A stretch of DNA of 64,000 nt from NCBI RefSeq assembly GCF_030549615.1, contig NZ_CP130832.1:930001-994000 (forward strand). The letters run 5' to 3'. How positions within the stretch are numbered: position 1 is the stretch's first letter; every line of letters begins with the position of its first letter. Positions 17,793 to 26,394 of this stretch are shown here, one piece after another. The DNA comes from Stenotrophomonas sp. 610A2. GTDB taxonomy: Bacteria > Pseudomonadota > Gammaproteobacteria > Xanthomonadales > Xanthomonadaceae. The position numbers and the translations under genes are program-made. The notes beneath the pieces were generated by a model. That model ran no database searches and had not been told where the DNA came from. It saw only the letters and a program-made list of their open reading frames with translations.

Positions 17793-19186
17793 GGCTCGGC
17801 ACTACCATCGCGGTGCTGTGCGGCCTGTTCTTCGGCAGCCTGCTGCTGTTCCTGCCGCCATCCAAATTCTTTGTGGTGCTGGCCGGCCTGCCGGCGGCGT
17901 TGGTGGTCTTGCGCTGGCCGGTGGTCGGGCTGTCGCTGTTTGCGTTGTCGGCGACCTTCATGCCGTTCAGTACATTGCAGGTGGGTTTCCGCTTCACCGT
18001 TGCCGAGGCCATGCTCGGGCTGACCTGGGCCGGGGTGGCATTGCAGTTGTTCTTCCAGCGCCTGGAGCGGCCGCAGTGGGGTGGTGTCGAGCGCGGGATG
18101 CTGTTGTTGATGGTGTTCAGTGCGCTGCCATTCGTGGTGGGTCAGGTCACGATCGTGGCCGACGGCAACGGGCCGGTGAACTGGGTGCGCTGGTTGGCCA
18201 ACCTGTCATTGCTATTGCTGGCCCCGCTGATGCTGTCGCAGGAAAAACAGCGCGAGCAGCTGGTGGTGATGCTGCTGCTGGGCAATCTGGCGATGCTGTT
18301 GCTGTCGCTGGGAATATTTGTCAAATCGCGCAGCGCGCTGGACATGATCCCGGTGCTGGAGAAGATGCGCTACGCGCATCCGGAAGCCTTGCTGGATATC
18401 TTCAGTGCCGAGAACGCACGTCTCGGTTCGCCGTGGGTGCATCCCAACCTCACCGGCGGTGCGATGGCGATGTTCGTGCCACTCGCCGCGTTCTACGGGC
18501 TCTATCAACACGGTTGGCGGCGCGTGCTTGGCGCATCGGTGGCCGTGCTCGGTGCCGCGGCCCTGCTGCTGAGCAGTTCGCGTGGCGCCATCCTTGCCAT
18601 CGGCGTGGTGCTGCTGTGGCTGTCCTGGCTGCGGGTGCCGTATGCGCGGGCAATGGTGATGGCCGGTATCATCCTCGGCGGCGTATTGACCGTGACCTAT
18701 GCGCCGCTGCAGGACCGTCTGGCGACGATGTTCTCGTCGGACAATGCCAGTACCGAGGTGCGCGTGGATGAGTACAAGCGTTTCCCCGAGGCGGTGGCGC
18801 GCTATCCCTTGGGCATAGGCTTCCGTACCGAGCCACCGGTGCCGGGCAGCGGATTGCTGGGTATCTCCAACCTGTGGCTGTACTACATGTACAAGCTGGG
18901 CGTGCTCGGCATGCTGCTGTACTGCGTGGTGACCTGGCGCTGGTGGCGACAGGTGCGGCCGCAGGGCAAGGTGCTCACGGTCGACCGCCGCAACGGCTTG
19001 TGGATGGGCTGCACAACCGCGCTGGTCGCGGCCTTGCTGACGGGCCTGATCGATCACTACTACAGTTTCACCATGGTGCTGGTGGCCTTGTTCTGGCTGG
19101 TGATGGGCCTGGGTCTGCAGAGCGCGGCCGCCGTTCCAGCCGGTGCGGATGGCCGACCCTTATCGAGTTCGAGGAAGCAGCAATGA
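17789..19186 (+). CDS. O-antigen ligase/polymerase-like membrane protein (PslJ/Wzy-like)
   Basis: Polytopic inner-membrane protein of 465 residues with about ten to twelve hydrophobic segments and a larger loop around residues 195-225 (ENARLGSPWVHPNLTGG). It carries LLLSSSRGAILAIG and RFPEAVARYPLGIGF, features of the Wzy_C/O-antigen ligase superfamily. The protein probably polymerises the lipid-linked repeats in the periplasm. ATG overlaps the previous stop (ATGA) and its stop overlaps the acyltransferase start. Position and size fit PslJ; activity in this family cannot be told from sequence alone. Confidence 0.8.
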   Translation: MRLGTTIAVLCGLFFGSLLLFLPPSKFFVVLAGLPAALVVLRWPVVGLSLFALSATFMPFSTLQVGFRFTVAEAMLGLTWAGVALQLFFQRLERPQWGGVERGMLLLMVFSALPFVVGQVTIVADGNGPVNWVRWLANLSLLLLAPLMLSQEKQREQLVVMLLLGNLAMLLLSLGIFVKSRSALDMIPVLEKMRYAHPEALLDIFSAENARLGSPWVHPNLTGGAMAMFVPLAAFYGLYQHGWRRVLGASVAVLGAAALLLSSSRGAILAIGVVLLWLSWLRVPYARAMVMAGIILGGVLTVTYAPLQDRLATMFSSDNASTEVRVDEYKRFPEAVARYPLGIGFRTEPPVPGSGLLGISNLWLYYMYKLGVLGMLLYCVVTWRWWRQVRPQGKVLTVDRRNGLWMGCTTALVAALLTGLIDHYYSFTMVLVALFWLVMGLGLQSAAAVPAGADGRPLSSSRKQQ

Positions 19187-20004
19187 GGCATCGTATTTTC
19201 CATTCCATCGACCTGCGTTCGCGGCTGGGTGATTATGCTGCGCGCATGGGCGTGGAGCCGGCGGCGTTGACCGAGGCCTATGAGTGGCTGTTGGCCAACG
19301 AGGGCGCCTTCGAGGAGACCAGTGGCGATCAGGTGCGGGTATCGATCTGCTCGGTGGATATCGAGTGGCGCCTCGAGGATCCACTCGGAAAGCGGCTTTA
19401 CCATGAGTTGAAAACAGAGCTGCCGACCAAGCTGGTGCCGCGTTATGGCATCAACTGGATTACGTTCAAGGATCGCAGCCTGCGCCTGTGGGAGCAGATC
19501 TACAATATCGCCATCAACAAGGTGCCGTTCCATTGGGTGCGGCTGACCTGGCTGCGTATCGGCGGTGCAAAGATTGGTGAGGGCTCCACCATCTGGCGCA
19601 ATACCGAGGTACTGGGCATGGACAGCCTGGTGATCGGCAAGGACAGCGTGATTGCCTGGCATTGCCAGATCGATGCGCGTGCCGGCCTGCGTATTGGCGA
19701 CCATGTCGCGATCGCATCACATGTGCTGATCATCGCTGGAACACATGACCTCACCGCGCCGGAGTTCTGGTCGGTGTCGGCCCCCATCGTGATTGAGGAC
19801 TATGTGTGGATCGCCAGCCGTGCGCTGGTCGCGCACGGTGCGCACCTGGGACGTGGCTGTGTGATCACTGCCAACACCGTGGTGGCCAAGGAAGTTCCGC
19901 CTTACAAGATCATCGGCGGCACTGGCGCCAAGCCAATGGGCGAACGCCCGCACAACCTGTCCTATCGGGTGGGCGGCAAGAACATCCTGACCCTGCTGCA
20001 CTGA
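19183..20004 (+). CDS. Left-handed beta-helix acyltransferase (probable EPS O-acetyltransferase)
   Basis: A 273-residue hexapeptide-repeat acyltransferase. The N-terminal 120 residues are an alpha/beta extension of unknown role; the C-terminal half has isoleucine-rich hexapeptide turns (IGGAKIGEGSTIWR, VIGKDSVIAWHCQID, LRIGDHVAIASHVLI) and the AGTHDL motif with probable catalytic His188. This is the WbbJ/NodL/MaaT type that uses acetyl-CoA in the cytoplasm. GAGGAAG precedes the ATG, which overlaps the polymerase stop. In the Pseudomonas psl order J is followed directly by K; this gene sits between them and may acetylate the repeat unit. Confidence 0.82.
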   Translation: MRHRIFHSIDLRSRLGDYAARMGVEPAALTEAYEWLLANEGAFEETSGDQVRVSICSVDIEWRLEDPLGKRLYHELKTELPTKLVPRYGINWITFKDRSLRLWEQIYNIAINKVPFHWVRLTWLRIGGAKIGEGSTIWRNTEVLGMDSLVIGKDSVIAWHCQIDARAGLRIGDHVAIASHVLIIAGTHDLTAPEFWSVSAPIVIEDYVWIASRALVAHGAHLGRGCVITANTVVAKEVPPYKIIGGTGAKPMGERPHNLSYRVGGKNILTLLH

Positions 20005-20007
20005 TCC

Positions 20008-21450
20008 ATGTTCCGCGCCACGCTCTGGTTGACGCTGGTGACGGTAGCCGGGCTCGCGCTCGGCTTCGGCCGCGAATGGCTGTTGGTTGATGCCTGGGGT
20101 GCAGGTGCACGCACCGACGGCTTCCTGGTGGCGTTGTTCCTGCCTGAAGCCATCCGCATGACGCTGGCTGCAGGCCTGCTGTCCTCCGCCGCGCTGCCGC
20201 TGTACCAGCAGTTGGATGCCTCGCGACGCAGCGGATGGGTGTCCACGCAGCTGGTGGGTTTGCTGCTGATCGGCGCATTGATCGGCGCGGTGTTGGCGGC
20301 TGGGGCTGGAATATGGGTCCGGTTGATCGGGCCTGGCTTGATGACGGAAGTGCAGCAGACCGCTGCATCCTCGCTGCTGATCCTGGCGGGCGTTATACCG
20401 ATGTTGCTGATACACGCCTTGGCCGCAGCGGTTGGGCAGGCGCAGCAGCGTTTTCTCGTGGCCGGGCTCGGCTCGTTCCTCTACAACCTGCCTCCGGTAC
20501 TGCTGTTGCAGATCCAGCGTGGTGCTACCGATGAGCGCAGCCTTTCCTGGGCGTTCGTTGCCGGCGGGGTGTTGATGCTGCTGTCGATATTGCCGTTGCT
20601 GTGGTGCGGCGGCTGGCGGCCGTGGCGCTGGCATTGGCAGGGGCGTGACGTAGCGGAACTATATCGCCGTCTTGGCCCCTTGCTGGCCAGTGCCGGAGCC
20701 AGCCAGGGTCTGGTACTGCTGGAGCGGATTGTTGCTTCCTTCCTTGGCGACGGTGCGATCACCTTGGTCAATCTGGCACGCAAGCTGGTGAACCTGCCGC
20801 TGGTAGCCTTGATGAGCCTGAATCAAGTGGTGCTGGCGCGGATGGCTCAACTGGGTGAAGACCCCGTGGCACGTCGCGCGGCGCTTCGATTTGGCTTGCT
20901 GGTAACGGCTGCGATGACGATTCCCGCCGCTGCCGGGATGATTGCCAGCGCGCCGTCGCTGGTGAAGCTTCTGCTGCCAACCGGGATGGATCAAGGACCA
21001 TTGCCAATGCTGTTGGCATGGTTTGCATGCGTGATCGTGTTCGGTGCCTGGAACGCGCTGCTGGCACGCTATGCCTATGCCATCGGTAACACCGTGCTGC
21101 CCATGCGATACGAGTTGGCAGGTAGCGGCTTGAACGCACTTTGCTTGATGCTGGTTCCCATGATGACGGGTGTTGCAGGCATTGCCTGGGCCGCTTTGGC
21201 AGGATGTCTACTAACCGCATTCCTATTCCTGCGGCGCTACGCGTTGCTTGCTGACTCGTTGATGCTGCGTCTGCCACTGCTTGCCGTCATCGTGTTGGGC
21301 GGTGCTGTACCTTTGTACCGATACGTAACAGGTCCATGGATGCAGATAGCGGTGGCTGCGCTGTATGCATTGCTGGTACTGGTGCCACTGATCCAGTGGA
21401 GCCTGCGGGTAGCCAAGGCAGGCGTCGTGGATGCTCCGTCAGTCAATTGA
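20008..21450 (+). CDS. MviN/MurJ-family lipid-linked repeat flippase (PslK/Wzx-like)
   Basis: A 480-residue polytopic protein of the MATE-like MviN family with about 13-14 membrane segments. Landmarks are FGREWLLVDAWGAGARTDGFLVALFLPE near the N-terminus, with no loop domains, and repeated small-residue-rich helices such as VTAAMTIPAAAGMIASAPSLVKLL. In this context it should move lipid-linked repeats across the inner membrane. It starts three bases after the acyltransferase gene and is the last of the eleven EPS genes. MurJ proper would lie near murein or ribosomal genes, so a role in EPS fits better. Confidence 0.82.
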   Translation: MFRATLWLTLVTVAGLALGFGREWLLVDAWGAGARTDGFLVALFLPEAIRMTLAAGLLSSAALPLYQQLDASRRSGWVSTQLVGLLLIGALIGAVLAAGAGIWVRLIGPGLMTEVQQTAASSLLILAGVIPMLLIHALAAAVGQAQQRFLVAGLGSFLYNLPPVLLLQIQRGATDERSLSWAFVAGGVLMLLSILPLLWCGGWRPWRWHWQGRDVAELYRRLGPLLASAGASQGLVLLERIVASFLGDGAITLVNLARKLVNLPLVALMSLNQVVLARMAQLGEDPVARRAALRFGLLVTAAMTIPAAAGMIASAPSLVKLLLPTGMDQGPLPMLLAWFACVIVFGAWNALLARYAYAIGNTVLPMRYELAGSGLNALCLMLVPMMTGVAGIAWAALAGCLLTAFLFLRRYALLADSLMLRLPLLAVIVLGGAVPLYRYVTGPWMQIAVAALYALLVLVPLIQWSLRVAKAGVVDAPSVN

Positions 21451-21526
21451 CTGCAGAGAAGCTGGTCTCGTAAGCGGGCGGTTACAGAAGACGAACAATG
21501 CCGTGGAGCAATGTGGCGCGCATGCA

Positions 21527-21568
21527 GGTATCCCGGCGGAGCCGAGGGCTCGGGATCTGCCGGGTACC
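21527..21568. terminator. Imperfect dyad, possible end of the EPS operon
   Basis: An interrupted inverted repeat with outer arms GGTATCCCGGC and GCCGGGTACC and an inner hairpin GAGCC/GGCTC. It lies in the 129-base gap between the convergent EPS flippase gene and the minus-strand fimbrial-like gene. No T-run follows on either strand, so it may be only a structured extragenic element. Confidence 0.35.
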
Positions 21569-21579
21569 GTAAAGCCTTG

Positions 21580-21942
21580 TCATGGATAGTTGACTACCAC
21601 CAGATAGCGGCTTCCCGCTGCGTGATGCTGGAGCATGTCGAGTTGATAGCGCTGCGAGAATATCCGTGCACTGGGTTCCGGCGCGCTAGCGTGCAAGGCG
21701 TATTTGACAAGTACGCCATTGCCCGCGGATGCAGCGCCGGTACTCTTCGATGTCACACTTATCTCCGCTCCCTGAGCTGCAAGTGGGCATGCCTCGATGC
21801 GTAGCAGATGCTGGCTTTCAATAAGGCTTGCATTGCAGCTGGGATCAACGATACGACCGCTGAAACGGATGGTTCCGGTACTGGCGTGTGCTGCGGTGCT
21901 TAGCGAAATCAATGCCACGCCCAGCAGGAAATATCGGGTCAT
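21580..21942 (-). CDS. Small type 1 fimbrial-like (minor pilin) protein
   Basis: A 120-residue secreted protein. After a signal peptide (FLLGVALISLSTAAHAS) come GTIRFSGRIVDPSCN and a second cysteine in RIEACPL, the disulphide pair of FimA-type pilins, and the C-terminal YLVVVNYP is a partial match to the usual donor and end strand. It is shorter than normal pilins. A good GGAGAA lies before the ATG. Transcribed away from the main fimbrial genes, with a 436-base shared upstream region. A longer frame to 22164 exists but has no support. Confidence 0.65.
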   Translation of the reverse strand: MTRYFLLGVALISLSTAAHASTGTIRFSGRIVDPSCNASLIESQHLLRIEACPLAAQGAEISVTSKSTGAASAGNGVLVKYALHASAPEPSARIFSQRYQLDMLQHHAAGSRYLVVVNYP

Positions 21943-22222
21943 GGCGGTTCTCCGCGTTGGGGACTTCAGTAAGCACCAATCGAGAGCCGTCGATAAGTGG
22001 CAAAAACCGCTTCTGCGAGAACACATCACGCGCTGATCGTGATCGACATCAATCTTGATGTTGCAGTGGCATGAACGATGTAAAGGCCCTTGGAAAAATA
22101 GATTGAAGCGCAAGCAGGAAGCGCGATCGCGCGCTGGCGAGGTGTACCTTTTTCTGTGCAACACATACAGACACTGAACGAGTTTCGCGATCGCTTTTCT
22201 GATAGCTGCAAATCACAAAATT

Positions 22223-22238
22223 TGTGAAGAACATCACG
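22223..22238. promoter_or_regulatory. CRP/Clp-like site upstream of the fimbrial operon
   Basis: TGTGA-AGAACA-TCACG, one mismatch from the CRP consensus TGTGA-N6-TCACA, about 140 bases before the major pilin start. A weaker relative, CGTGA-TCGACA-TCAAT, lies at 22038-22053 nearer the divergent minor pilin gene. The 436 bases between the two genes (21943-22378) otherwise show no gene. The role as a regulator site is inferred from the match and its position. Confidence 0.5.
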
Positions 22239-22378
22239 CTCTTCGCCGGTAACTTGCGCCCGAAGTCAACGGATCGCTTTTGGCTTTCGACACGGATGCA
22301 ACGCAGGGATGGGTTTGAGTCCGCAACACTCCTTGCTTCCTCCGCCGCTTTCTACTTCTTCAGGGCTGGGTATAGGCA

Positions 22379-22918
22379 ATGCGCAATTTCAAAATTTTCT
22401 CCGCACTCATCTTGGTGGCTGCACCGTTCACCGCCAATGCCGTGGATGGCACCATTACCTTCAATGGTGAGGTGACAGACAAGACCTGCACCATCGCGAC
22501 GCCACAGGGCATTGATTTCACCGTGACCTTGCCGACTGTCTCGACCAGCACGCTTGCTGCGGCGGGGCAGGTGGCCGGTCGCACGCCGTTTTCGATCAAT
22601 CTCTCCGATTGCAATCCGGGTGATGTGGCCACTTACTTCGAGCCAGGCGCGACGGTGGATCTGGGTACAGGCCGCTTGAACAATGTAGCGGCCACCGCTG
22701 CAGCGACGCAGGTACAGTTGCAGTTGCTGGGCGCAAACAACCAGTTCCTGCCGGTGGTGAGTGCGGGTGCCGGTAGCGCCCAGGCCAATTCGCAATGGGT
22801 GACGGTGAACGCCGGTGGTTCGGCTGACCTGAATTACTTCGTGGAGTACTACGCCACCGGCGCATCCACTGCAGGTGAAGTCACCAGCAGCGTGAAGTAC
22901 ACCATCATCTACAACTGA
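22379..22918 (+). CDS. Type 1 fimbrial major subunit (FimA/SMF-1-like)
   Basis: Structural subunit of chaperone-usher fimbriae, 179 residues. The signal peptide ends NANA-like at about residue 21; the mature part starts VDGTITFNGEVTDKTCTI, with the second cysteine in NLSDCNPG. The end YTIIYN is the conserved penultimate-tyrosine pilin ending. Ala/Thr/Gly-rich mature domain as in the SMF-1 fimbriae of Stenotrophomonas. A terminator-like hairpin directly follows, so this subunit is probably made in excess over the assembly proteins downstream. Confidence 0.88.
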   Translation: MRNFKIFSALILVAAPFTANAVDGTITFNGEVTDKTCTIATPQGIDFTVTLPTVSTSTLAAAGQVAGRTPFSINLSDCNPGDVATYFEPGATVDLGTGRLNNVAATAAATQVQLQLLGANNQFLPVVSAGAGSAQANSQWVTVNAGGSADLNYFVEYYATGASTAGEVTSSVKYTIIYN

Positions 22919-22933
22919 TTCCCGTCGTCCGCA

Positions 22934-22970
22934 GCACCGGCCGACGGCATGCTCGGCCGGTGCCGCCTTT
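22934..22970 (+). terminator. Hairpin terminator/attenuator after the major pilin gene
   Basis: Perfect 11-bp stem GCACCGGCCGA / TCGGCCGGTGC with an 8-base loop, followed by CGCCTTTT. It lies between the major pilin stop and the chaperone start. This is the standard place for partial termination in fimbrial operons. Confidence 0.75.
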
Positions 22971-22989
22971 TACCGGTTTGCTATCCGTG

Positions 22990-23709
22990 ATGAACTTTCT
23001 ATCCAGAGTGCTGCTGCCACTTGGGTTGATGCTGGTAGCGGCGCCGCTTGCGATGGCTGGGGTGGTAGTGAATGGCACGCGCGTTGTCTATCCGGCGCAG
23101 GCACGGGAAGTGACTGTGCAGGTCGACAACGTGGGTGATTCCCCGTCGTTGGTGCAGGCCTGGGTCGATAGCGGCGACCAGGCGCAGACCGCGGAAAACA
23201 GCGATGCGCCCTTCGTGTTGACGCCACCGATCAGTCGCGTGGAGCCGGGGCGCAGCCAAGCGCTGCGGCTTGTCTTCACCGGCGGTGATCTTCCTGCAGA
23301 TCGTGAATCGGTGTTCTGGCTCAACGTCCTGGATGTGCCGCCTTCGCCGCAGTCTGGTGCCGAGGAACAAAACTATCTGCAGGTGGCGTTTCGCTCGCGG
23401 ATAAAGCTGTTCTATCGACCGCAGGGACTGGCGGGTAGCGCCAATGATGCACCGCGTGCCCTGCGATGGCGGTTTGCAGGCGGGGTGCTGCGTGTCAGTA
23501 ACGCCAGCGGCTACAACGTAACGCTGGCCGAGGTGCATGCGATCAATGCAGGTGTCGAGCGCAGCTTGGAACGGCAGGGAAAGATGATCGGTCCGCAGCA
23601 GGACCTGCAGTTCAAGGTTGATGGCAGTGTCGAGCAGGTGCGATTCATCAGCATCAATGATTACGGCGGGCGGGCCGAACATACCGCCAGCGTCGACACC
23701 GGCGGCTGA
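22990..23709 (+). CDS. Fimbrial periplasmic chaperone (PapD/FimC-like)
   Basis: Periplasmic chaperone that caps pilin subunits by donor-strand complementation; 239 residues with a signal peptide ending AMAG at about residue 23. The first Ig domain has VVYPAQAREVTVQVDN and RVEPGRSQALRLVF. The signature FWLNVLDVPPSP follows, with IKLFYRP and the C-terminal Ig domain after it. The ATG at 22990 gives a clean signal peptide; the earlier in-frame GTG at 22960 lies inside the terminator hairpin. 67 bases separate it from the usher gene. Confidence 0.88.
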   Translation: MNFLSRVLLPLGLMLVAAPLAMAGVVVNGTRVVYPAQAREVTVQVDNVGDSPSLVQAWVDSGDQAQTAENSDAPFVLTPPISRVEPGRSQALRLVFTGGDLPADRESVFWLNVLDVPPSPQSGAEEQNYLQVAFRSRIKLFYRPQGLAGSANDAPRALRWRFAGGVLRVSNASGYNVTLAEVHAINAGVERSLERQGKMIGPQQDLQFKVDGSVEQVRFISINDYGGRAEHTASVDTGG

Positions 23710-23776
23710 GCCGGAGCGCGAGTGCCAAGGTGGCCACGCATCAGTTGTCGCGCAATCGTCCTGAAGGAACGTCAGT

Positions 23777-26394
23777 GTGATTGAGAGCAGATCAGCAGCA
23801 TTGAGTAATCATGTGTCGGCGCGTAGCCAGTTGGGGCTGCTGCCGTGCACGTGCGTACTGATGACCGCATTGCATTCCGCGGCGCTGCTTGCGGCGCCGG
23901 CAGCGGGGACGAGCATCAGCACGGGTGAGCAGCTGCCGCTGGCAGGCGCTGCGCTGGCACCAGCAAACGTGGCATTTGATTCGGACTTCCTTTCCGGGCA
24001 GGGCCAGAAGGTGGATCTGTCTGCCTTCAGCAACGGCAATCCGATGGTGGCCGGGAGCTATCGCGTTGACATCTACGTCAATGGGCGTTGGCAGGGGCGT
24101 CGTGACCTGCAGTTCAAGGCAGGTGTCGATGGTGTGGTCGGTGCCTGCATGGGCCTGCCGATGCTGGAAGAACTGGGTGTGGATACCACCACGTTGCAGC
24201 CTGGCGCCCCAACGCTGGGAAAGCAGGATGTTCCCGCGGACCAAGCCTGCGTGCCGGTGCAGCAGCGGATGCAAGATGCATCTGCCAGCTACGACGGCGC
24301 GAACCTGCGATATGACCTGAGCATTCCGCAGGCTTTCCTGCGGCATGAAGCGCGAGGTTATGTGAACCCGACGCTATGGGACCGTGGGATTACCGCTGCC
24401 TTCATTGGTTACAGCTTCAATGCGATGGAAAGCGATATCCGTGTGCCAGGTGGACAGCGCGACCGCTTGGCTTGAACATGGGCCTGAACCTGGCCGGTTG
24501 GCAGTTCCGGCAGGACGCCAATCTGACCTGGAGCCAAGGCGAAGGTCGGCACTGGCAGCGTATTGCGACGTATGCCCAGCGTGGTTTTCCACGCATACGC
24601 GGCTTGCTCACCATCGGCGAGGCCTATAGCAACGGCGAGTTGTTTGATTCGATCGGCTATCGCGGTATCAGTGTTGCCAGTGATGATCGAATGCTGCCCG
24701 ATTCACTGCGTGGCTATGCGCCGGTGGTACGCGGCATCGCCGAGACCAATGCACGGGTCGAGATCCGCCAGAACCAGCAGTTGATCTATTCAACGACGGT
24801 GGCGCCGGGCAGCTTCGCCATCGAGGACTTGTATCCCACCGGTTATGGCGGTGATCTGGATGTCGCGGTGATCGAGGCTGATGGGCGCCAGCGGACGTTC
24901 AAGGTGCCATTCGGTTCGGTGCCGCAGATGCTGCGTCCCGGCGTGTCGCGTTATGCGCTGACCGCGGGGCAGGTGCGCAACGAGCGCTTGCTGGATGAAC
25001 CATGGTTGCTGCAGGGCACTTACCAGCGTGGCATCGGCAACCAGCTGACGGTGTATGCAGGAAGTACCTTGAGCGAGGGCTACAGTTCGGCGCTGTACGG
25101 CGTGGGCGTGGCGACCGGCTTTGGGGCATTTTCCGCCGACATCACCCACGCCAGGACCCGCTTGCAGACGGCCGGGTCGCGGCAGGGGGCGAGTGTACGC
25201 TTGAGTTACAGCACCTTGTTTGGTGACGCAGGTACCAACCTGACCCTGGCCGCGTATCGCTACTCCACGCGAGGCTTCTACAGCTTGCATGATGCACTGT
25301 ATGCGCGGGACGCCATTGATCGCGGCTCCAGGTTTCTGCCGGTTGGGCGCCAGCGCAGCCAGTTCCAACTGACCTTGAACCAGCCCTTGGGGCAGCGTTG
25401 GGGGGCGGTCTACCTGACAGGCGCGGTGCGTGATTTCTACGACGTTCCAGGCACCAGCACGCAGTACCAGTTCGGCTACAACACTGCCTGGCGTTCACTG
25501 AATCTTGGTTTCTCGGCGCTGCGCACCGAGGACGGTCAATTCGGTAACAAGGACACCGAGTACCTGCTCAGCGTGAGCATGCCGCTTGGTCGCAGCGACC
25601 ATCCATTGTCGGTCAGTGCAGACCTTGGCATGCGCGGGCACGGCGGCTATGACAGCAGCCGCATCGGTGTCACCGGTAGTGTCGGCTCGCATGACAAGCT
25701 CAGCTATGGCGTCGCCCTGTCTGATAGCCGTGATGGCGGCACCAGCGGTATTGCCACAGCCAATTACCAAGGCCGATACGCAACGCTCAATGGCTCATAT
25801 GGCCATGCCCGTGACTTCCGCCAGGTCTCGATGGGCGCTACCGGTAGCCTGGTCGCGCATGCTGGCGGCGTGACGCTCACACCGCAGCGCGGTGACACGA
25901 TGGTCGTGGTCCAGGCTGAAGGTGCACGCGATGCACGTTTGACCAATGCAGCGGGTGTGCGGGTGGATGGCAGGGGATATGCCGTGGTGCCTTACGCGGC
26001 GCCATACCGGCTCACCACCGTCACCCTCGACCCGCAGGACATGTCGCGTGGGGTTGAGCTGGAAAGCAGTAGCCAATCGGTGGCGCCTTATGCTGGTGCA
26101 ATCAGCTTCCTCCGCTTCGAGACCCGCAAGGGGCGCGCACTGCTGATACAGGTTCGGGACGTCGATGGCCAGCTGCTGCCGTTTGGTGCCCAGGCCAAGG
26201 ATGAGCACGGGCAGCCCGTTGGCATGGTGGGGCAGTCCGGTCGGCTGTACCTGCGCAGCGAACGCGATGTGGCCCGGCTGCAGCTGGCATGGGGCGATGG
26301 AGAGGATCAGCAATGTGCCGTCGATTATCAGCTGCCCGCTGCGGGCGACGCGGAGCCGGTGGGTTTCATCAAGATGGAGGCAACATGTCGTTGA
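23777..26394 (+). pseudogene. Fimbrial outer-membrane usher, frameshifted
   Basis: Outer-membrane usher (FimD/PapC family). Residues up to QRDRLA are read from the GTG at 23777 in one frame and end at TGA 24473-24475. The remaining barrel, plug and C-terminal domains (NMGLNLAGWQFRQDANLTW to GFIKMEATC) follow in another frame to 26394. One extra base at about 24467-24469 would rejoin them as DRLGLNMGLN, matching ushers; total about 872 residues, the normal size. So it is a one-base deletion: either gene loss, a sequencing error or, less likely, recoding. AAGGAA precedes the start. Overlaps the adhesin by 10 bases. Confidence 0.85.

Noticed and set aside
21580..22164. Longer version (194 codons) of the divergent minor pilin
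   Set aside because: The extra N-terminal 74 residues are Arg/Cys-rich and come before a proper signal peptide and ribosome site; the start at 21942 is better.
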